From Rotaria sp. Silwood1 (lineage: Eukaryota > Rotifera > Eurotatoria > Philodinida > Philodinidae), in NCBI GenBank assembly GCA_905250075.1, contig CAJNOP010000024.1, forward strand, positions 1,298,508-1,362,507: a stretch of DNA of 64,000 nucleotides. Reading direction: 5' to 3'. The notes under the pieces are model-generated. The model was not told the origin of the DNA and did no database searches. It worked only from the letters and a program-made list of their open reading frames with translations. Below, piece by piece: positions 43,610 to 54,149 of the stretch. The translations under genes were made by a program, and so were the position numbers. Numbering within the stretch: the stretch's first letter is position 1; every line of letters begins with the position of its first letter.

Positions 43610-43617
43610 TATAAAAG
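43610..43617 (+). promoter_or_regulatory. TATA box upstream of arginine deiminase
   Basis: TATAAAAG lies 94 bp before the ATG at 43711, the usual position of a metazoan core promoter element given a 5' UTR of about 60-70 nt. Confidence 0.5.
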
Positions 43618-43710
43618 CATAGCAGTCTCATAGTATATTCAATGTTAAACAAAGACAATTAAGTAAAAAAAATCTTATATCTAACTCCCAAGCAATTCAA
43701 ATCTACAAGC

Positions 43711-44982
43711 ATGCTTTCGATATTCAATGTTGGTAATGAATCTGAAAGTGGAAAATTGCTCATAACACTTATGCATCGCCCAGGTAATGAACTTCTTCGG
43801 CTTACAAAAAAAAATCTTGAGAAATTACTTTATGATGCCATTCCTAACATTGATCAAACACACAAATCACATGATATTTTTACAAATTATTTACGTGACC
43901 ATGGCATAAAAGTACTTTATGTAAAGCCTCTTCTTCTTAATACACTTACTTATAGTATCAAAGCTTGTGATGCATTAATTGAAGGAATTATTGAAAACAG
44001 TTTATTCAATAAAGATCAAAATAATCAAGAACTATTAAACGCTCTTCGTCAATGGTTAATGCAACGTACACCTGAACAATTAGTTGAAGATGTTATAACT
44101 GGTGTGGCTTGTACAAAAGATGAATTAGGAAACTCACATTATGCTCAAGTTCTTTTGCAAATGTGTGATCAAAATACTGAATTTATTATTCCACCATTGC
44201 CTAATCTTTTATTTACACGTGATTCTTTTTCAATCATTGAAAAAAATGTATTTATTTGGCATATGGCTAAACCAGCTCGACAAAATGAACCACTAATTAT
44301 GCGTATTATTTTTCAATATCATCCACAATTATCAACTTCTGGTTTGAATATTGTTGAATGGGAAACAAAAACTAATGATCATGAACATTCAACTATTGAG
44401 GGTGGTGATATAGCTTATATTGGTGACGGAGTTTTACTTATCGGTTGTGGTGAAAGAAGCAATCGAACTGGTATTGAAGCCCTAGCACGTACAGGTCTTT
44501 TCCGTCAAGTTATTGCTGTTTCTATACCAGCACAACGTGACTATATGCATCTTGATACTGTTCTTTCTACAGTTGGTAAACATGCATTTACTTTACATAG
44601 TTTATTAGCTAATCAAATGGAAGTATTTACAGTGCAAACTCATGACCCTAATAATAATATTCTTTCTAAACCGAAATGGATTTCACATGGATTTGATATT
44701 CGCCAAGTCCTTCGAAACCTACTCAATGATTCTGAATTAGTATTTTATGATGCAGAAGATGAAGAAACATCTATTATAGAACAAAGAGAATGTCGTCATA
44801 ATGTATTAGCAGTTGATGATTGTCATATTGTTACTTATGACGGTGGTAATTCAGAAAAAAGCATTGTTGCTCAAATGATCAAAAACAATGCTTGTGAAGT
44901 GGGTTTAATTCCAACTGAAGGTTTATTAGAAGGTTGTGGTGGTATGCATTGTATGACGAACACAATTCGGCGGAGACGTTAA
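43711..44982 (+). CDS. arcA: Arginine deiminase, bacterial type, intronless
   Basis: The 423-residue enzyme hydrolyses L-arginine to citrulline and ammonia, the first step of the arginine dihydrolase pathway. The guanidino-group hydrolase motifs occur in order: MHRPGNEL near the N-terminus, PNLLFTRDSF with D171, IEGGD with E230, MHLDT with H280 and D282, and the nucleophile C414 in GGMHCMT. The spacing matches bacterial ArcA (D161, E213, H269, D271, C398 in Mycoplasma). It is uninterrupted, unlike every other sizeable gene here, and has a TATA box. Arginine deiminase is rare in animals; with known high gene acquisition in bdelloids, horizontal transfer is the likely origin. Three decayed copies flank it. 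No pathway partners (carbamate kinase, ornithine carbamoyltransferase) are nearby. No signal peptide, so cytosolic. Confidence 0.93.
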   Translation: MLSIFNVGNESESGKLLITLMHRPGNELLRLTKKNLEKLLYDAIPNIDQTHKSHDIFTNYLRDHGIKVLYVKPLLLNTLTYSIKACDALIEGIIENSLFNKDQNNQELLNALRQWLMQRTPEQLVEDVITGVACTKDELGNSHYAQVLLQMCDQNTEFIIPPLPNLLFTRDSFSIIEKNVFIWHMAKPARQNEPLIMRIIFQYHPQLSTSGLNIVEWETKTNDHEHSTIEGGDIAYIGDGVLLIGCGERSNRTGIEALARTGLFRQVIAVSIPAQRDYMHLDTVLSTVGKHAFTLHSLLANQMEVFTVQTHDPNNNILSKPKWISHGFDIRQVLRNLLNDSELVFYDAEDEETSIIEQRECRHNVLAVDDCHIVTYDGGNSEKSIVAQMIKNNACEVGLIPTEGLLEGCGGMHCMTNTIRRRR

Positions 44983-45522
44983 TTATCGTACATTTTTGTT
45001 TGCTTTTGTTCTATTAATATCTCTAATTTTTTCTTTATTTTTTCTTTTCTTTCTTTCTTGTATAAAAACACTCCAAGTATCATTTTTTTCAAGAGGAAGT
45101 GTTATAAACATATTCTTGACTAAGAATTATTCACGAAACAAAAAAATTGTTTGAGATATCTACTTATCTGATCACTGCTTTTTTTGGGGGTGTGGTGAAA
45201 GGCAGAAAGTGAAATCCTACATTGATATATCTACGGAGAGAAATAAAGAGTTTATGTTTTATCTTTTACGAAAATTCAAAAAGGATGCGTATATATCTAT
45301 ATGGCGTAATTTGAGTCTTTTATAAATACTCTTAAAAAAGCAAAAGTGATCCATAGATCTATGTTTTTTTTAGAGAAAGAAGTTGACATATTGGTATATA
45401 ATGAAAGATAGTTACTGAATATGAAGCATCGATGTTGAGAATCAGTGAGATATAATAATTAATAAACTATGAGCGAACAAATAAGATGTATGGTGAAACT
45501 ACTTCTAAATGTACATAGAAAA

Positions 45523-46280
45523 CTTCATCTTCAAATAAACGTCGTCATTATATTTTATTTATTAGCTTTACGAAATAAATAATTCAACTTCGTAATAGAG
45601 AATTAATTCATACATAGATTTCTTTCGCTCTGTAAGTATTTGTGTTGTACTCGTATAATTCGATCGAATTCATTGAAAATATTTAGAGTCACAATGTATG
45701 AGATCAATAATGATACTTTTTCTAAAGTTATACGAAAGCATACCAATGATAATGAACTAGTGTTTGATAATGATCAAGTTGAAGAAATAGCTAAAGAAGA
45801 ACAATAAGAATGCTATCTTAATGTAGTAACGATGAAGGAACAATGTGCGATTACTTATGCATGTGGTGATTTAGAGAAGGTTTTGATAGTTCAAGTAACT
45901 CGTAAGAATATCTATTGAATCAGTGGAACTTCTAGCTCAAGGTCTAGAATAATTGTGTCATTTTTTATAAAAAGTTTTTTTCATTAGTAGCTATTTCGAG
46001 TGTCAACTCAATCTGATTTTTATTATGAATGGTTTTAATACTGAAGTGGATTCTTTTTGTGCATAATAAGAAGCTTCAATCGAAAAATTTTGGAATTGAT
46101 TGTATATTGTATTTTAAGAAATATACCTGCGTAATATGTTACAAATTGGAAAAAAGAACACTTAATGCGTAGTTGAATATAAAATAAAGCAAGACGTGCT
46201 TATTTGTTTTCTATTTTTATCTACATAGTAAAGAACGAGCAAATTCAGCGAAAAACAATTACGATGTTCTTATCTTTTAT
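45523..46280 (+). pseudogene. Arginine deiminase relic 2
   Basis: From about 45715 the frame reads VIRKHTNDNELVFDNDQVEE, a TAA, ECYLNVV, then CAITYACGDLEKVLIVQV. It lines up with residues 333-390 of the intact enzyme (VLRNLLNDSELVFYDAEDEE...ECRHNVL...CHIVTYDGGNSEKSIVAQM). The TAA replaces the Arg after EQ. N-terminal and catalytic parts are gone. It lies 540 bp downstream of the intact gene and shares flanks with relic 1. Confidence 0.75.
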
Positions 46281-46289
46281 CGTGTGTGG

Positions 46290-47119
46290 CAAATGATTGC
46301 TGTAGACCAACCATGTCGTAGGCAAAGCGTGTAATCAGGGAATATGACGTGCAAACAGGCACGTATTCAGGATCATCATGACAACAATATTATTTCGTAG
46401 TCTTCACATTTTTGTTTTGAAAAAATGTTCCTTACTGTAAAAATGTTGATTTCTAAAATTAAGATTTCAAAAGATTAAAAGAAATTCAAAATAGATGATA
46501 CAATTTTATTTTATTGTTTATTCAGGACTCTTGATGTTTTTAAGTCGTATTTTATCTCCTTTCTTTTATTTCATGTTCTTCATGAATATTAAACTTTTCA
46601 CCATGAAACCACTTGATGTTTAGTTTTTATTTAATTATACATTATATTATGATCTGCGCATGTAAATAATAATGGATAATAGATGTTACTTTTGAATTCT
46701 AATAGAGTTTGCATCAGAATAGCACTTGTATATGATGTGTATCGTGAATTGCGTAATTGAAGTTCGAATCTAAATGAAGATTCAAGTTGCTGACATTAAG
46801 TTTATAAATGAACATTTCAATTTTGTATTCGATCGTTGAACTTTTTTAAACAGTTTTTAATAGATTTGTGCATGGACAATTTACTAGTCCACATGTATTC
46901 GGCGTATTTAAAGTTGTTTACACACTCGAATAGGATATCGTTCAATAATACTGATAGGGAATATCGATTAATTTGTGCCTAAAACACTTGATAGACCAAT
47001 TTAGAGATATTGATTTATTGTAAGAAACCTATCTTATGAGATGTTATGATTCGTGGCTTTTATGAATCATACAGGTCAATGCGGCGAGTTGGAACGACTA
47101 CAGAATGAAGAAAAAGATG
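46290..47119. other. Intergenic stretch, duplicated-flank remains
   Basis: No gene was found. The part up to about 46620 still resembles the region after relic 1 (about 42540-42660), so the local duplication extends past the relics. Confidence 0.3.
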
Positions 47120-47193
47120 ACTCTTCACGGGACTCGAACCACGTACTTTCTGCTATCCGGGCAGATGTCCTAAGCCAGTTAGACTAGAAGAAA
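47120..47193 (-). tRNA. tRNA-like sequence, probable pseudogene
   Basis: The 74-nt minus-strand sequence fits a tRNA template exactly in length. The anticodon stem TCTGC/GCAGA is perfect around CCGGATA. The A-box-like TAGTCTAACTGG and B-box GGTTCGAGTCC are present, and the acceptor stem pairs 5 of 7 plus a wobble. The T stem CGTGG/CCCGT is mismatched unless a T is bulged, and position 33 is C instead of U. Probably inactive. Confidence 0.45.
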
Positions 47194-47208
47194 CATCTCA
47201 TATTCGTC

Positions 47209-47239
47209 TTATGTACAGAGGGGAACACTCTGTACATAA
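47209..47239. repeat. Perfect 12-bp hairpin (TTATGTACAGAG / CTCTGTACATAA)
   Basis: TTATGTACAGAG, a 7-nt loop GGGAACA, then CTCTGTACATAA, with partial further pairing outside (CTCAT/ATGAG). It lies right beside the tRNA-like sequence. It could be a small inverted-repeat insertion; no function is assigned. Confidence 0.6.
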
Positions 47240-48234
47240 CATGAGACATAATCATACTTGAACTAGAGATGAGCAGAACAAAAATGTTCTGTGTCTACCC
47301 TATGTATCTTATTGCACGATGCTTGAGCTTTCAGAGGTTCGTCAATTTGACTCTGAATTATATATTGATAAAAAAATTTCTATCGACTACACTGATGAGT
47401 ACAAGTCTTGATATGTGTGTTCTAATAATATTAGCTTCAGTTCTCATTTGCATCCTATATTAATGGTGTTTCGTCATAGCTTGCAAACGCCGTCCTACCT
47501 TCCTCATCAGCTAAATTCAGACCACTCTCGCTCTTATATAAAATAAATCTAATTTGATTCTGTATTCAGTTTTTTTCTACAACAATTACTTATCACTTGC
47601 TTTTCTCGGTTCTTGATAAAATTGCATCTCAACAAAAACTAAATCAAAGATTGTCTCAGTATGGACAATGCACCTACCATGAGATTATATTAGACAAAAA
47701 TCACTTTCTCACTTACTTATGTAGTGATGATAAATGATTCCTTGGAGAAGAGTTGATCTGCTGAACAATAGCTTGGTGGCATTGGCTTCCATAAAGAATG
47801 AGTCTATTCAGTTCTATTTTCTAACTTTATTCAAATGCATATTCGAGCAAAACTATTGTAAATCTTGGCAAATATATTTTGTAAGTGAGTTCTCATTTCA
47901 AATCATACTTGATATCAATTTTTCTTGAATCAGTTGATTTCTCTATAATATGTTTGGAAGAAAAAAAAATTTAATACAGAAAATCTCATCCAGAATAGCA
48001 AAAGTCAATAAAAAAAAGGAAGAAACTGAATTTCTATTGATATTCAAGACATGATAACAATGAATTTTATATCTTATATAAATGTCTTAGATCTTAGTCA
48101 AACTGATCATTATAGTTCATATGAATAGATAATGAACAGAAAGGGGTCATATGAAGTGAGCCAAAGTTGGCGTGAGCCTAAGTGGAGTCCATTAGTCCAT
48201 ACTATACCCATTTCAAATATATGGTACTCTGATA

Positions 48235-48490
48235 CCGGAAGTGCTATTCCTATAACAGAACAACAATACTCACAACCCGGAAGTACCATTCCCATAACAG
48301 AACAATAATACTCACAACCCGGAAGTGTCATTCCCATAACAGAACAATAATACTCACAACCCGGAAGTGCCATTCCCATAACAGAACAACAATACTCACA
48401 ACCCGGAAGTACTATTCCCAAAACAGAACAATTGTGTTCTGTTTTGGGAATGACACTTCCGGGTTGTGAATACTATTGTTCTGTTTTGGG
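48235..48490. repeat. 42-bp tandem repeat followed by an inverted copy
   Basis: CCGGAAGTNNNATTCCCATA, then ACAGAACAAYAATACTCACAAC, repeats at 48235, 48277, 48319, 48361 and 48403. At 48432 the sequence turns round: TTGTGTTCTGTTTTGGGAAT, then GACACTTCCGGGTTGTGAAT. This gives a large hairpin centred on about 48431. Because 42 is a multiple of three, the minus strand reads as a 14-residue repeat (LPGCEYYCSVMGM), but the inverted copy argues for non-coding origin. Confidence 0.85.
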
Positions 48491-49079
48491 AAAATAGTTG
48501 GATGGCGGTGAAGTAAGAACTCGCATTTTGATTGGTCCATTTTCTCTATATGAAGTGAACCACGTTTCTTTGGTTAGCATGCTTGGCTCACTTCCTATGA
48601 CCACAGAAAGGTTCCTTTTCACGTATGATCGAAAAATAGAGTCATGCGGAAGAAACTTGTTTGATTTATCGATGAATCCACATTTCGACAAGATTCATTC
48701 TGTCTTTTAATTTTCAAACAATGTCCGTAAATGATAAATTAATTTTTAAAAAACTCAATAAACTCATCCTTCTCACAGTGAGCAGAATGCACATCATCTG
48801 CACATTGACAAATGAATACACGAAGATTAAGCAATGCATTAACAAGATAAAGAACATTAGATCGACTTTCTATCCATATTGAAAACAAGCTCGTTGTATC
48901 TCAATTCAAAATTAAGTCGACGAATCAATTTATTAATTATCTCTACTTAAAACAATCGCAAAGCAAATTCATGATTGACTGGCAATGAATAGAGACACCA
49001 TGTTCAATCCAATAACACGTGCAACTCGCTTATTGGAATTCCTTTGAGCATATAAGCAGACAGAGATATCAGTTGATTG

Positions 49080-50333
49080 AGATTAAGAAGGAGGAACACG
49101 TATTTTTCTATTATAGTGCCATCGTATATTTAAATATTTGATGTTAGGAAAATTAAAAGGATATGATGAACAAGTTAACAACAAGATGTGTTGCACAAGC
49201 AATGACACACACATAATTGTACGATGAATAATTTTGATCATCCGAACAAGTCGATTTTCATCGACTGTATGCACGAAAATCAGTAAAGTCATTGAAACTA
49301 TATGGTAAGATGGGAAGTAGTATGTTCTCAGTTGGAACCCAATGCATGTGAATCATCGTTTCAAAATAGCATCGAACATACCAATAATCGTCTTTGAGTC
49401 AAAATAGACTCGAAATGTATCTAAAAATTTGTCGATTTCTTCAGCTACTTTATCTTTATAATAATATTTGAAAGCGAATGTCATTCAAAAATGAAACATT
49501 TTGATTTGTAATAAATAGTTGATGACGATTTGTTCCCAATCATTTTCATTCAAGTAAAAATCCGAGACATCGATTGCTAAATGATACAAAGTCAGCATAT
49601 TGTGAAACAAAAATACCATTCCAACTTGTGAAGAAACCTTTATGTTAAGTTTTATTATCGATGGATATACGTCTATGAATGAAAATGAATAATTCTTCTC
49701 AGATGATGCTGTGAAAAAGAGGTGTTGCAGTCGAGGTGTGTATTTAAATAGATTTGGCAGGTGTTGAATATAATCAAGGACCAAACTAACAGAAACAAAC
49801 TTAATTGTTGATGACTGGACTCTCAGATCCTTAAGTTTTCAAATGAATGAATCGATCAGATCTAGATCACAATGCGTTAATTTCGATAGATTTAATTAAC
49901 GTGCATTGAGATATTTCAGATGAGTTAGATGCATTGGATAGAACGAATTCTCGAGCACAGCGTTATTTAAGACAGTGACAATATGGGATAAAGAAAGTGA
50001 TCATACATTTGTGTTTTGTTATGAGTAATATGAAAAGACAGAAAATGATCAAATAGATTCGAAGTTTCTTCATCATCAGTCAAATGAAGTTGAACAATGT
50101 TATTCACAATTTGTAGCTAGTGATGTCGACATAATTGATCAAAATCATTTATAGACACATGTTGAAGATCCAAACAATAATTTCGAAAATGAAAATTGAG
50201 TAAGCATGTTCAACCAAGTATTGAAATCGCTAATGACACGAAGAAGATCAATGGTATCGAGCAGATCGAATAACGCAATCAAAAGTTTATTGAGCAACTT
50301 TTTTAAGAGCATCTTTTCTTTGTCAAGCAACAA
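49080..50333 (-). pseudogene. F-box-family gene, broken
   Basis: The minus strand from 50333 reads LNKLLIALFDLLDTIDLLRV, then SDFNTWLNMLT, a recognisable F-box. Leu-rich fragments of the same divergent bdelloid-type family follow: LVLDYIQHLPNLFKYTPRLQ, then FLFHNMLTLYHLAIDVSDFY (49485-49784), MTFAFKYYYKDKVAEEIDKF, and YPFNFPNIKYLNIRWHYNRK (49083-49292). The pieces are in the right order but split by stops (for example near 49480 and 49870) and frame changes that short introns do not explain. Compared with the intact F-box gene at 18178-21645 it is a decayed paralogue of unknown target. Confidence 0.65.
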
Positions 50334-50591
50334 TACATTGATATTTTTTTACTTCTTTAGCTAGTAAAAATTGCAGTCGCAATCACGTATTTATTTTATG
50401 GTGTTCGTCAAACGCTATGACCATTGCCATGCTTTAGAAGAGTGTCATTCGTTTTCTTTTCTGTCACAATGGCAATGAACCAATAGAAAAAAAATCCTTT
50501 TTTTTTTCACTCTCCATACATACTTTTATCCGTAGTAATGAATGTTATGATTCTGAAAATGAAATTCAAGTAACGGTTTAGCTATATTTCT

Positions 50592-50811
50592 ATGAACAAC
50601 GAAGAAAAAGCAAGGTTTATGTGGAATGCAATTGAAGCTAATTGTTGCAAGAAACATAATACAAAAATTGTATTCATCCGAATTGTGGATAGAAACAAAT
50701 TGTTCGATAAGATTAGTTTTGATTATGACTTACTTGAAGAGTGAGTATAAATGTGAATTAAAGTTTTCTAGTCACAGCTTCCCGTATCCAAAATTCTTTT
50801 CAGTTAAGTAA
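50592..50811 (+). CDS. Possible small two-exon gene, unknown
   Basis: ATG 50592 opens MNNEEKARFMWNAIEANCCK, then KIVFIRIVDRNKLFDKISFD. A GTGAGT donor at 50741 and a CACAG acceptor at 50773-50777 give a 37-bp intron, and the spliced frame continues DFPYPKFFSVK to a TAA at 50809-50811. The clean splice sites are the only support. No family is recognised. The model may be chance. Confidence 0.25.
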
Positions 50812-50870
50812 TAGAAGAAAGAAGATCTAATCCAAAAACATGGGATTTAAAACTTGGGTAAGCTAGGGTG

Positions 50871-51048
50871 ATGGTATGGCTTGTATTTGTCAAGGAATTT
50901 TACTTATTGGTTATGGTGAACGAATAAATCGAAGTAGTATTGAAGCGCTTGCACGTACAAGTCTTTTCGTCAAGTTATTGTTATTGTTGCACCACCACAA
51001 CTTGATTATATGCATATTGATACTGTTCTTTCTACAGTTGGTAACAGC
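50871..51048 (+). pseudogene. Arginine deiminase relic 3, cut by a foldback insertion
   Basis: From 50871 the plus strand reads GILLIGYGERINRSSIEALA, then RTSLF, a frameshift, then PPQLDYMHIDTVLSTVGN. It lines up with residues 240-289 of the intact enzyme (VLLIGCGERSNRTGIEALAR...RDYMHLDTVLSTVGK). The foldback element at 51049-51284 begins at the very next base. After it, a flank shared with relics 1 and 2 (CTGCGTGATATCTTACAGAA near 51471) is still recognisable. Confidence 0.8.
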
Positions 51049-51284
51049 AGTGTCACATATCCAAGATTTTGGAGATGCCACCACGTCTCCCGCGGGAGAT
51101 GCCGCATCTCGCGCGAGAGATGCGGGTGTGGGTGTGGGGGATGCGCATCTCTAAAGGAGATCTTTCTTCTCCAGTGGTGAATGACCACATCTCTCGAGTG
51201 TGGGTGTCGCGTCTCCCGCTGGAGACGCGGCATCTCCCACGGGAGATGTGGTGGCATCTCCAAAATCTTGGATATGTGACACTA
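51049..51284. mobile_element. 236-bp GC-rich foldback element
   Basis: AGTGTCACATATCCAAGATT, then TTGGAGATGCCACCAC, is repeated inverted at the right end (ending 51284), an arm of about 36 bp. The inside is a chain of small palindromes (CTCCCGCGGGAG, ATCTCGCGCGAGAT, CTCCCACGGGAG) and two telomere-like words (GTGTGGGTGTGGGGG at about 51124; GAGTGTGGGTG at about 51197). It is much richer in GC than the flanks. It interrupts arginine deiminase relic 3. The target duplication is not clear. Confidence 0.8.
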
Positions 51285-52148
51285 CTCATTGAAAATTACT
51301 ACATATCAAATAAAAATATGTTTTGATATGATATAATATTTTTTTTCTTTCTAAATATTCTTTTTTTAACATGATAATTGTCCATAAGAAAGAATCATAA
51401 GTATCAATAAAGATCATCGTGCATTAGATAGCAATTGGAAATTAATGTTATATTTTATATCTAAAAACTGTCTGCGTGATATCTTACAGAATAGAACAAG
51501 AATGATATAGATACAGGTCAAGCGCAGTTAAATAGAAAATGAAACATATTTGTTTTGTAGCTGGCTATCTTGAAGAACAAAACAGAATGAAAAATTTGAT
51601 GATATTGTTTTATTTACAGACTTTTGTTGTTTGTGGCAAATATTTGTTCTCAATCATCAACAATAATGATGAAATGAATTCATCGTAGTATGATACAGAA
51701 AATATGCATAATTTTGCAGTGAGATTCACAATGGAACATGAAAATTTAATACATAACATCTTCATCAATAAATATTTACTTAAAAGAAGAGAACAAAAAT
51801 CTGCCATTAAAAAAAAAAAATTCCGTTATGTTTTATGATTCTTATCGATGTCATTTTTTTCCAGATACAATCAAATAGTATAAAGCAAGAGAATCTATTG
51901 TAGATTTCTAGAAATTCATTCGTGAAGCACTGCTTAGCTCGTATTTTTTATTTCATTTGATAAACAATTGATATTTATTTAATTTATCATTCTTTTCATC
52001 ATTTAGATTGTTAAGAAATCGATATAATTTTATTTATAGTAGACATAGAAAATTATTTATGTATGCATCCAATCATTTAGTACGTTATTTAATTATTGAA
52101 AAAAACTCTTTCTTGAACAAAGTAAATGCATGAAAAATCAAAATATAA
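51285..52148. other. Intergenic stretch after relic 3, no gene
   Basis: The first 280 bp are shared flank of the arginine deiminase relics. The rest is AT-rich 3' flank of the DUF2804 gene. The minus frame at 51610-51807 has no motif. Confidence 0.4.
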
Positions 52149-53426
52149 TCACCATTTGGCATAATGATTTTCCGCAACTCCAAAACCATTTTCAATCACA
52201 TATGTATGATCAAATACTTCCAAAGTTCCATTATAAATACCAAAAGCTTGAACAAAATCTCCAGTAACAAGAAACATATTAATATGTTCCTCTTGACTAC
52301 CCCATGGTTGAAAAGTAAGACGTAGCTTAGGAGTGTTAGAATTAATATCTCCTGTAGAATAGATTTGCCATGATTGACTTGTTATATATTGTTTATCAGG
52401 TAATTCATAAACAATTCGATTAACTGTATGAACTTGTCCACCAATCCTGTATTATAGAATTGATTACAGTAATTCGATTTTTATGTTTTATTAAACTCAC
52501 CAAACAGCATTTTCCATTGAAATACCATTATTATCATTATAAACGATATCAGAAAGATTTATACCAATGGTAACAGATTCATTATTTGATGAATTAATTC
52601 CTACTACCGAAAGAGAAACCCTAAAATATTTCAATCAAAATAAAAATATTCTTTTGTGATTAAGTAATTACCATTTCCAATGAGATCGTCTTTCTGAATA
52701 TGCTAATGTCCAATCCATACTACTAAGTCCATCAAGTAACTCTTCTTCCTTATTATTATTTATCTTTATTTTTCCTCGAGCAGATAAACCAGCCATTTTA
52801 TGTGTATAGGCTGGACGAGTTTCTTCAACGGGATAAACTAAAACCAATGATTGATCTTTTTCATTTGAATAGTCTGCTTTAAAATCAAATGATATTTGAA
52901 CACCATCATTCATTGGTACATTTCCATTGACTTCATAGACTTTTTCTTTAGTATTATAACAAAGACGAATATATTCTAATGAAGATTGATTAAAATGAGT
53001 GCATCCATCAATAGATGATTTAGCTTGTTCTTTAATAGCTTGTGCTAAAAAAGATCTACTCGCATATTGATAAAATTGTTTTTCTCGATTTGTTCGATCA
53101 ATTACATAGACAAGTGCATTAGCGACATAATTAAGATTAGCTATACCAGTCGCAATAAAATAACGTGAAGTTGAAATAGAGTTAAAACTCCAATGTTTAA
53201 GCGCAATAAAATTGAGTAATTTCGATGAAGAAACCCATGAATAATCAACAATTGAAACCGGCTTCGTATAACGCCCAAACTCATTTGTTTTCAATGGAAA
53301 ACGATCTTGAATAGGACCAAGATATTTTGGCTTTGGTAAATTTATATATCGAGCATTTTCTATTATACCAAATAAAATTGCAAATAAAGGCACTAAAATG
53401 GTGATAATAGCAATAAAACGAAACAT
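52149..53426 (-). CDS. DUF2804-family protein with N-terminal signal anchor
   Basis: Three exons (52672-53426, 52501-52620, 52149-52446) join in frame to 390 residues, with introns of 51 and 54 bp. An N-terminal hydrophobic segment (FIAIITILVPLFAILFGIIE) suggests a signal peptide or membrane anchor. The body has features I associate with DUF2804: VDYSWVSSSKLLNFIALKHW early, a central GLSSMDWTLAYSERRSHWKW block, and GGQVHTVNRIVYEL near the end. The biochemical function of DUF2804 is not known to me. It begins 154 bp after the stop of a Cys-rich gene on the same strand, and that gene pair is repeated twice more with the DUF2804 member decayed. The family call is from memory of the W/R-rich motif. 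Confidence 0.7.
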
Positions 53427-53579
53427 GTCTATTTACTGATGAAGACCTATATTATACTTTTATCTTTTTCAACAATATATTTTGATAAGCTGAAAACATT
53501 TTCCTTTTTCGTTCTTATCATGATGGTTTTTATTTTATTGAAAAAAAAAAACAAAAAAAAAATATATTGATGAACACAG

Positions 53580-54149
53580 TTAAATAATGCTTGAACATAT
53601 TACTTTTTGTCCATTGCATTTGACCCATTCAGCATAGCAATCTCCACAGTAATTCGGGACACATTTAGCGTTAGGATATACTGGACATGTTGCTCCCTAT
53701 TGAAAAGTCTTCTTAAAAAAAAGGACGGATCATTTGATTATCGTAACTTACTTGACATGGATCTGCAAAACATGGAACTGGAGGCTTATCGGGTGGACAT
53801 GAAGATGTATTATCACAGTTTGCTGGCTTACCGTTCACCCCATACCAAACAGCATTGCATCCGCCACAATAGTTAGAGACGCATGTAGCATTTTTATCAC
53901 CTGGACATGTGGATTTCTAGAATTAATAAAAAATATATTAAGAACTATTACGATATGAAAAACTCACAGAGCATGGGTCTGCCAAGCAATATACCATTGG
54001 TTGGTCAGGTGGACATTTAAGTTTTTCAACTGGTGTTCCAAGTATGCCTATAACAAATTGATAATTACATAAACATGTCTAATGAACTTCTCACCTCCGA
54101 TTACTAAAGTTGAAAGAATAACAGCAGCAAAATATGCTATAGTTCCCAT
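53580..54149 (-). CDS. Small secreted Cys-rich protein, copy 1
   Basis: Four exons (54095-54149, 53968-54047, 53752-53916, 53580-53696) join to 138 residues. A signal peptide (MGTIAYFAAVILSTLVIGG) precedes two Cys-rich repeats: CPPDQPMVYCLADPC, CPGDKNATCVSNYCGGCNAV, then CPPDKPPVPCFADPC, CPVYPNAKCVPNYCGDCYAE. Each repeat is split by an intron right after the ADPC block, so repeats and exons coincide. Predicted extracellular, disulphide-rich. I cannot name the domain with confidence; it is not a standard Kunitz or WAP spacing. It is upstream of DUF2804 in a module present three times. Confidence 0.8.

Noticed and set aside
48110-48421. 103-codon minus frame with 14-residue Cys repeats
   Set aside because: It coincides with a 42-bp minisatellite that also has an inverted copy. 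Treated as a repeat, and kept as a finding rather than a gene.
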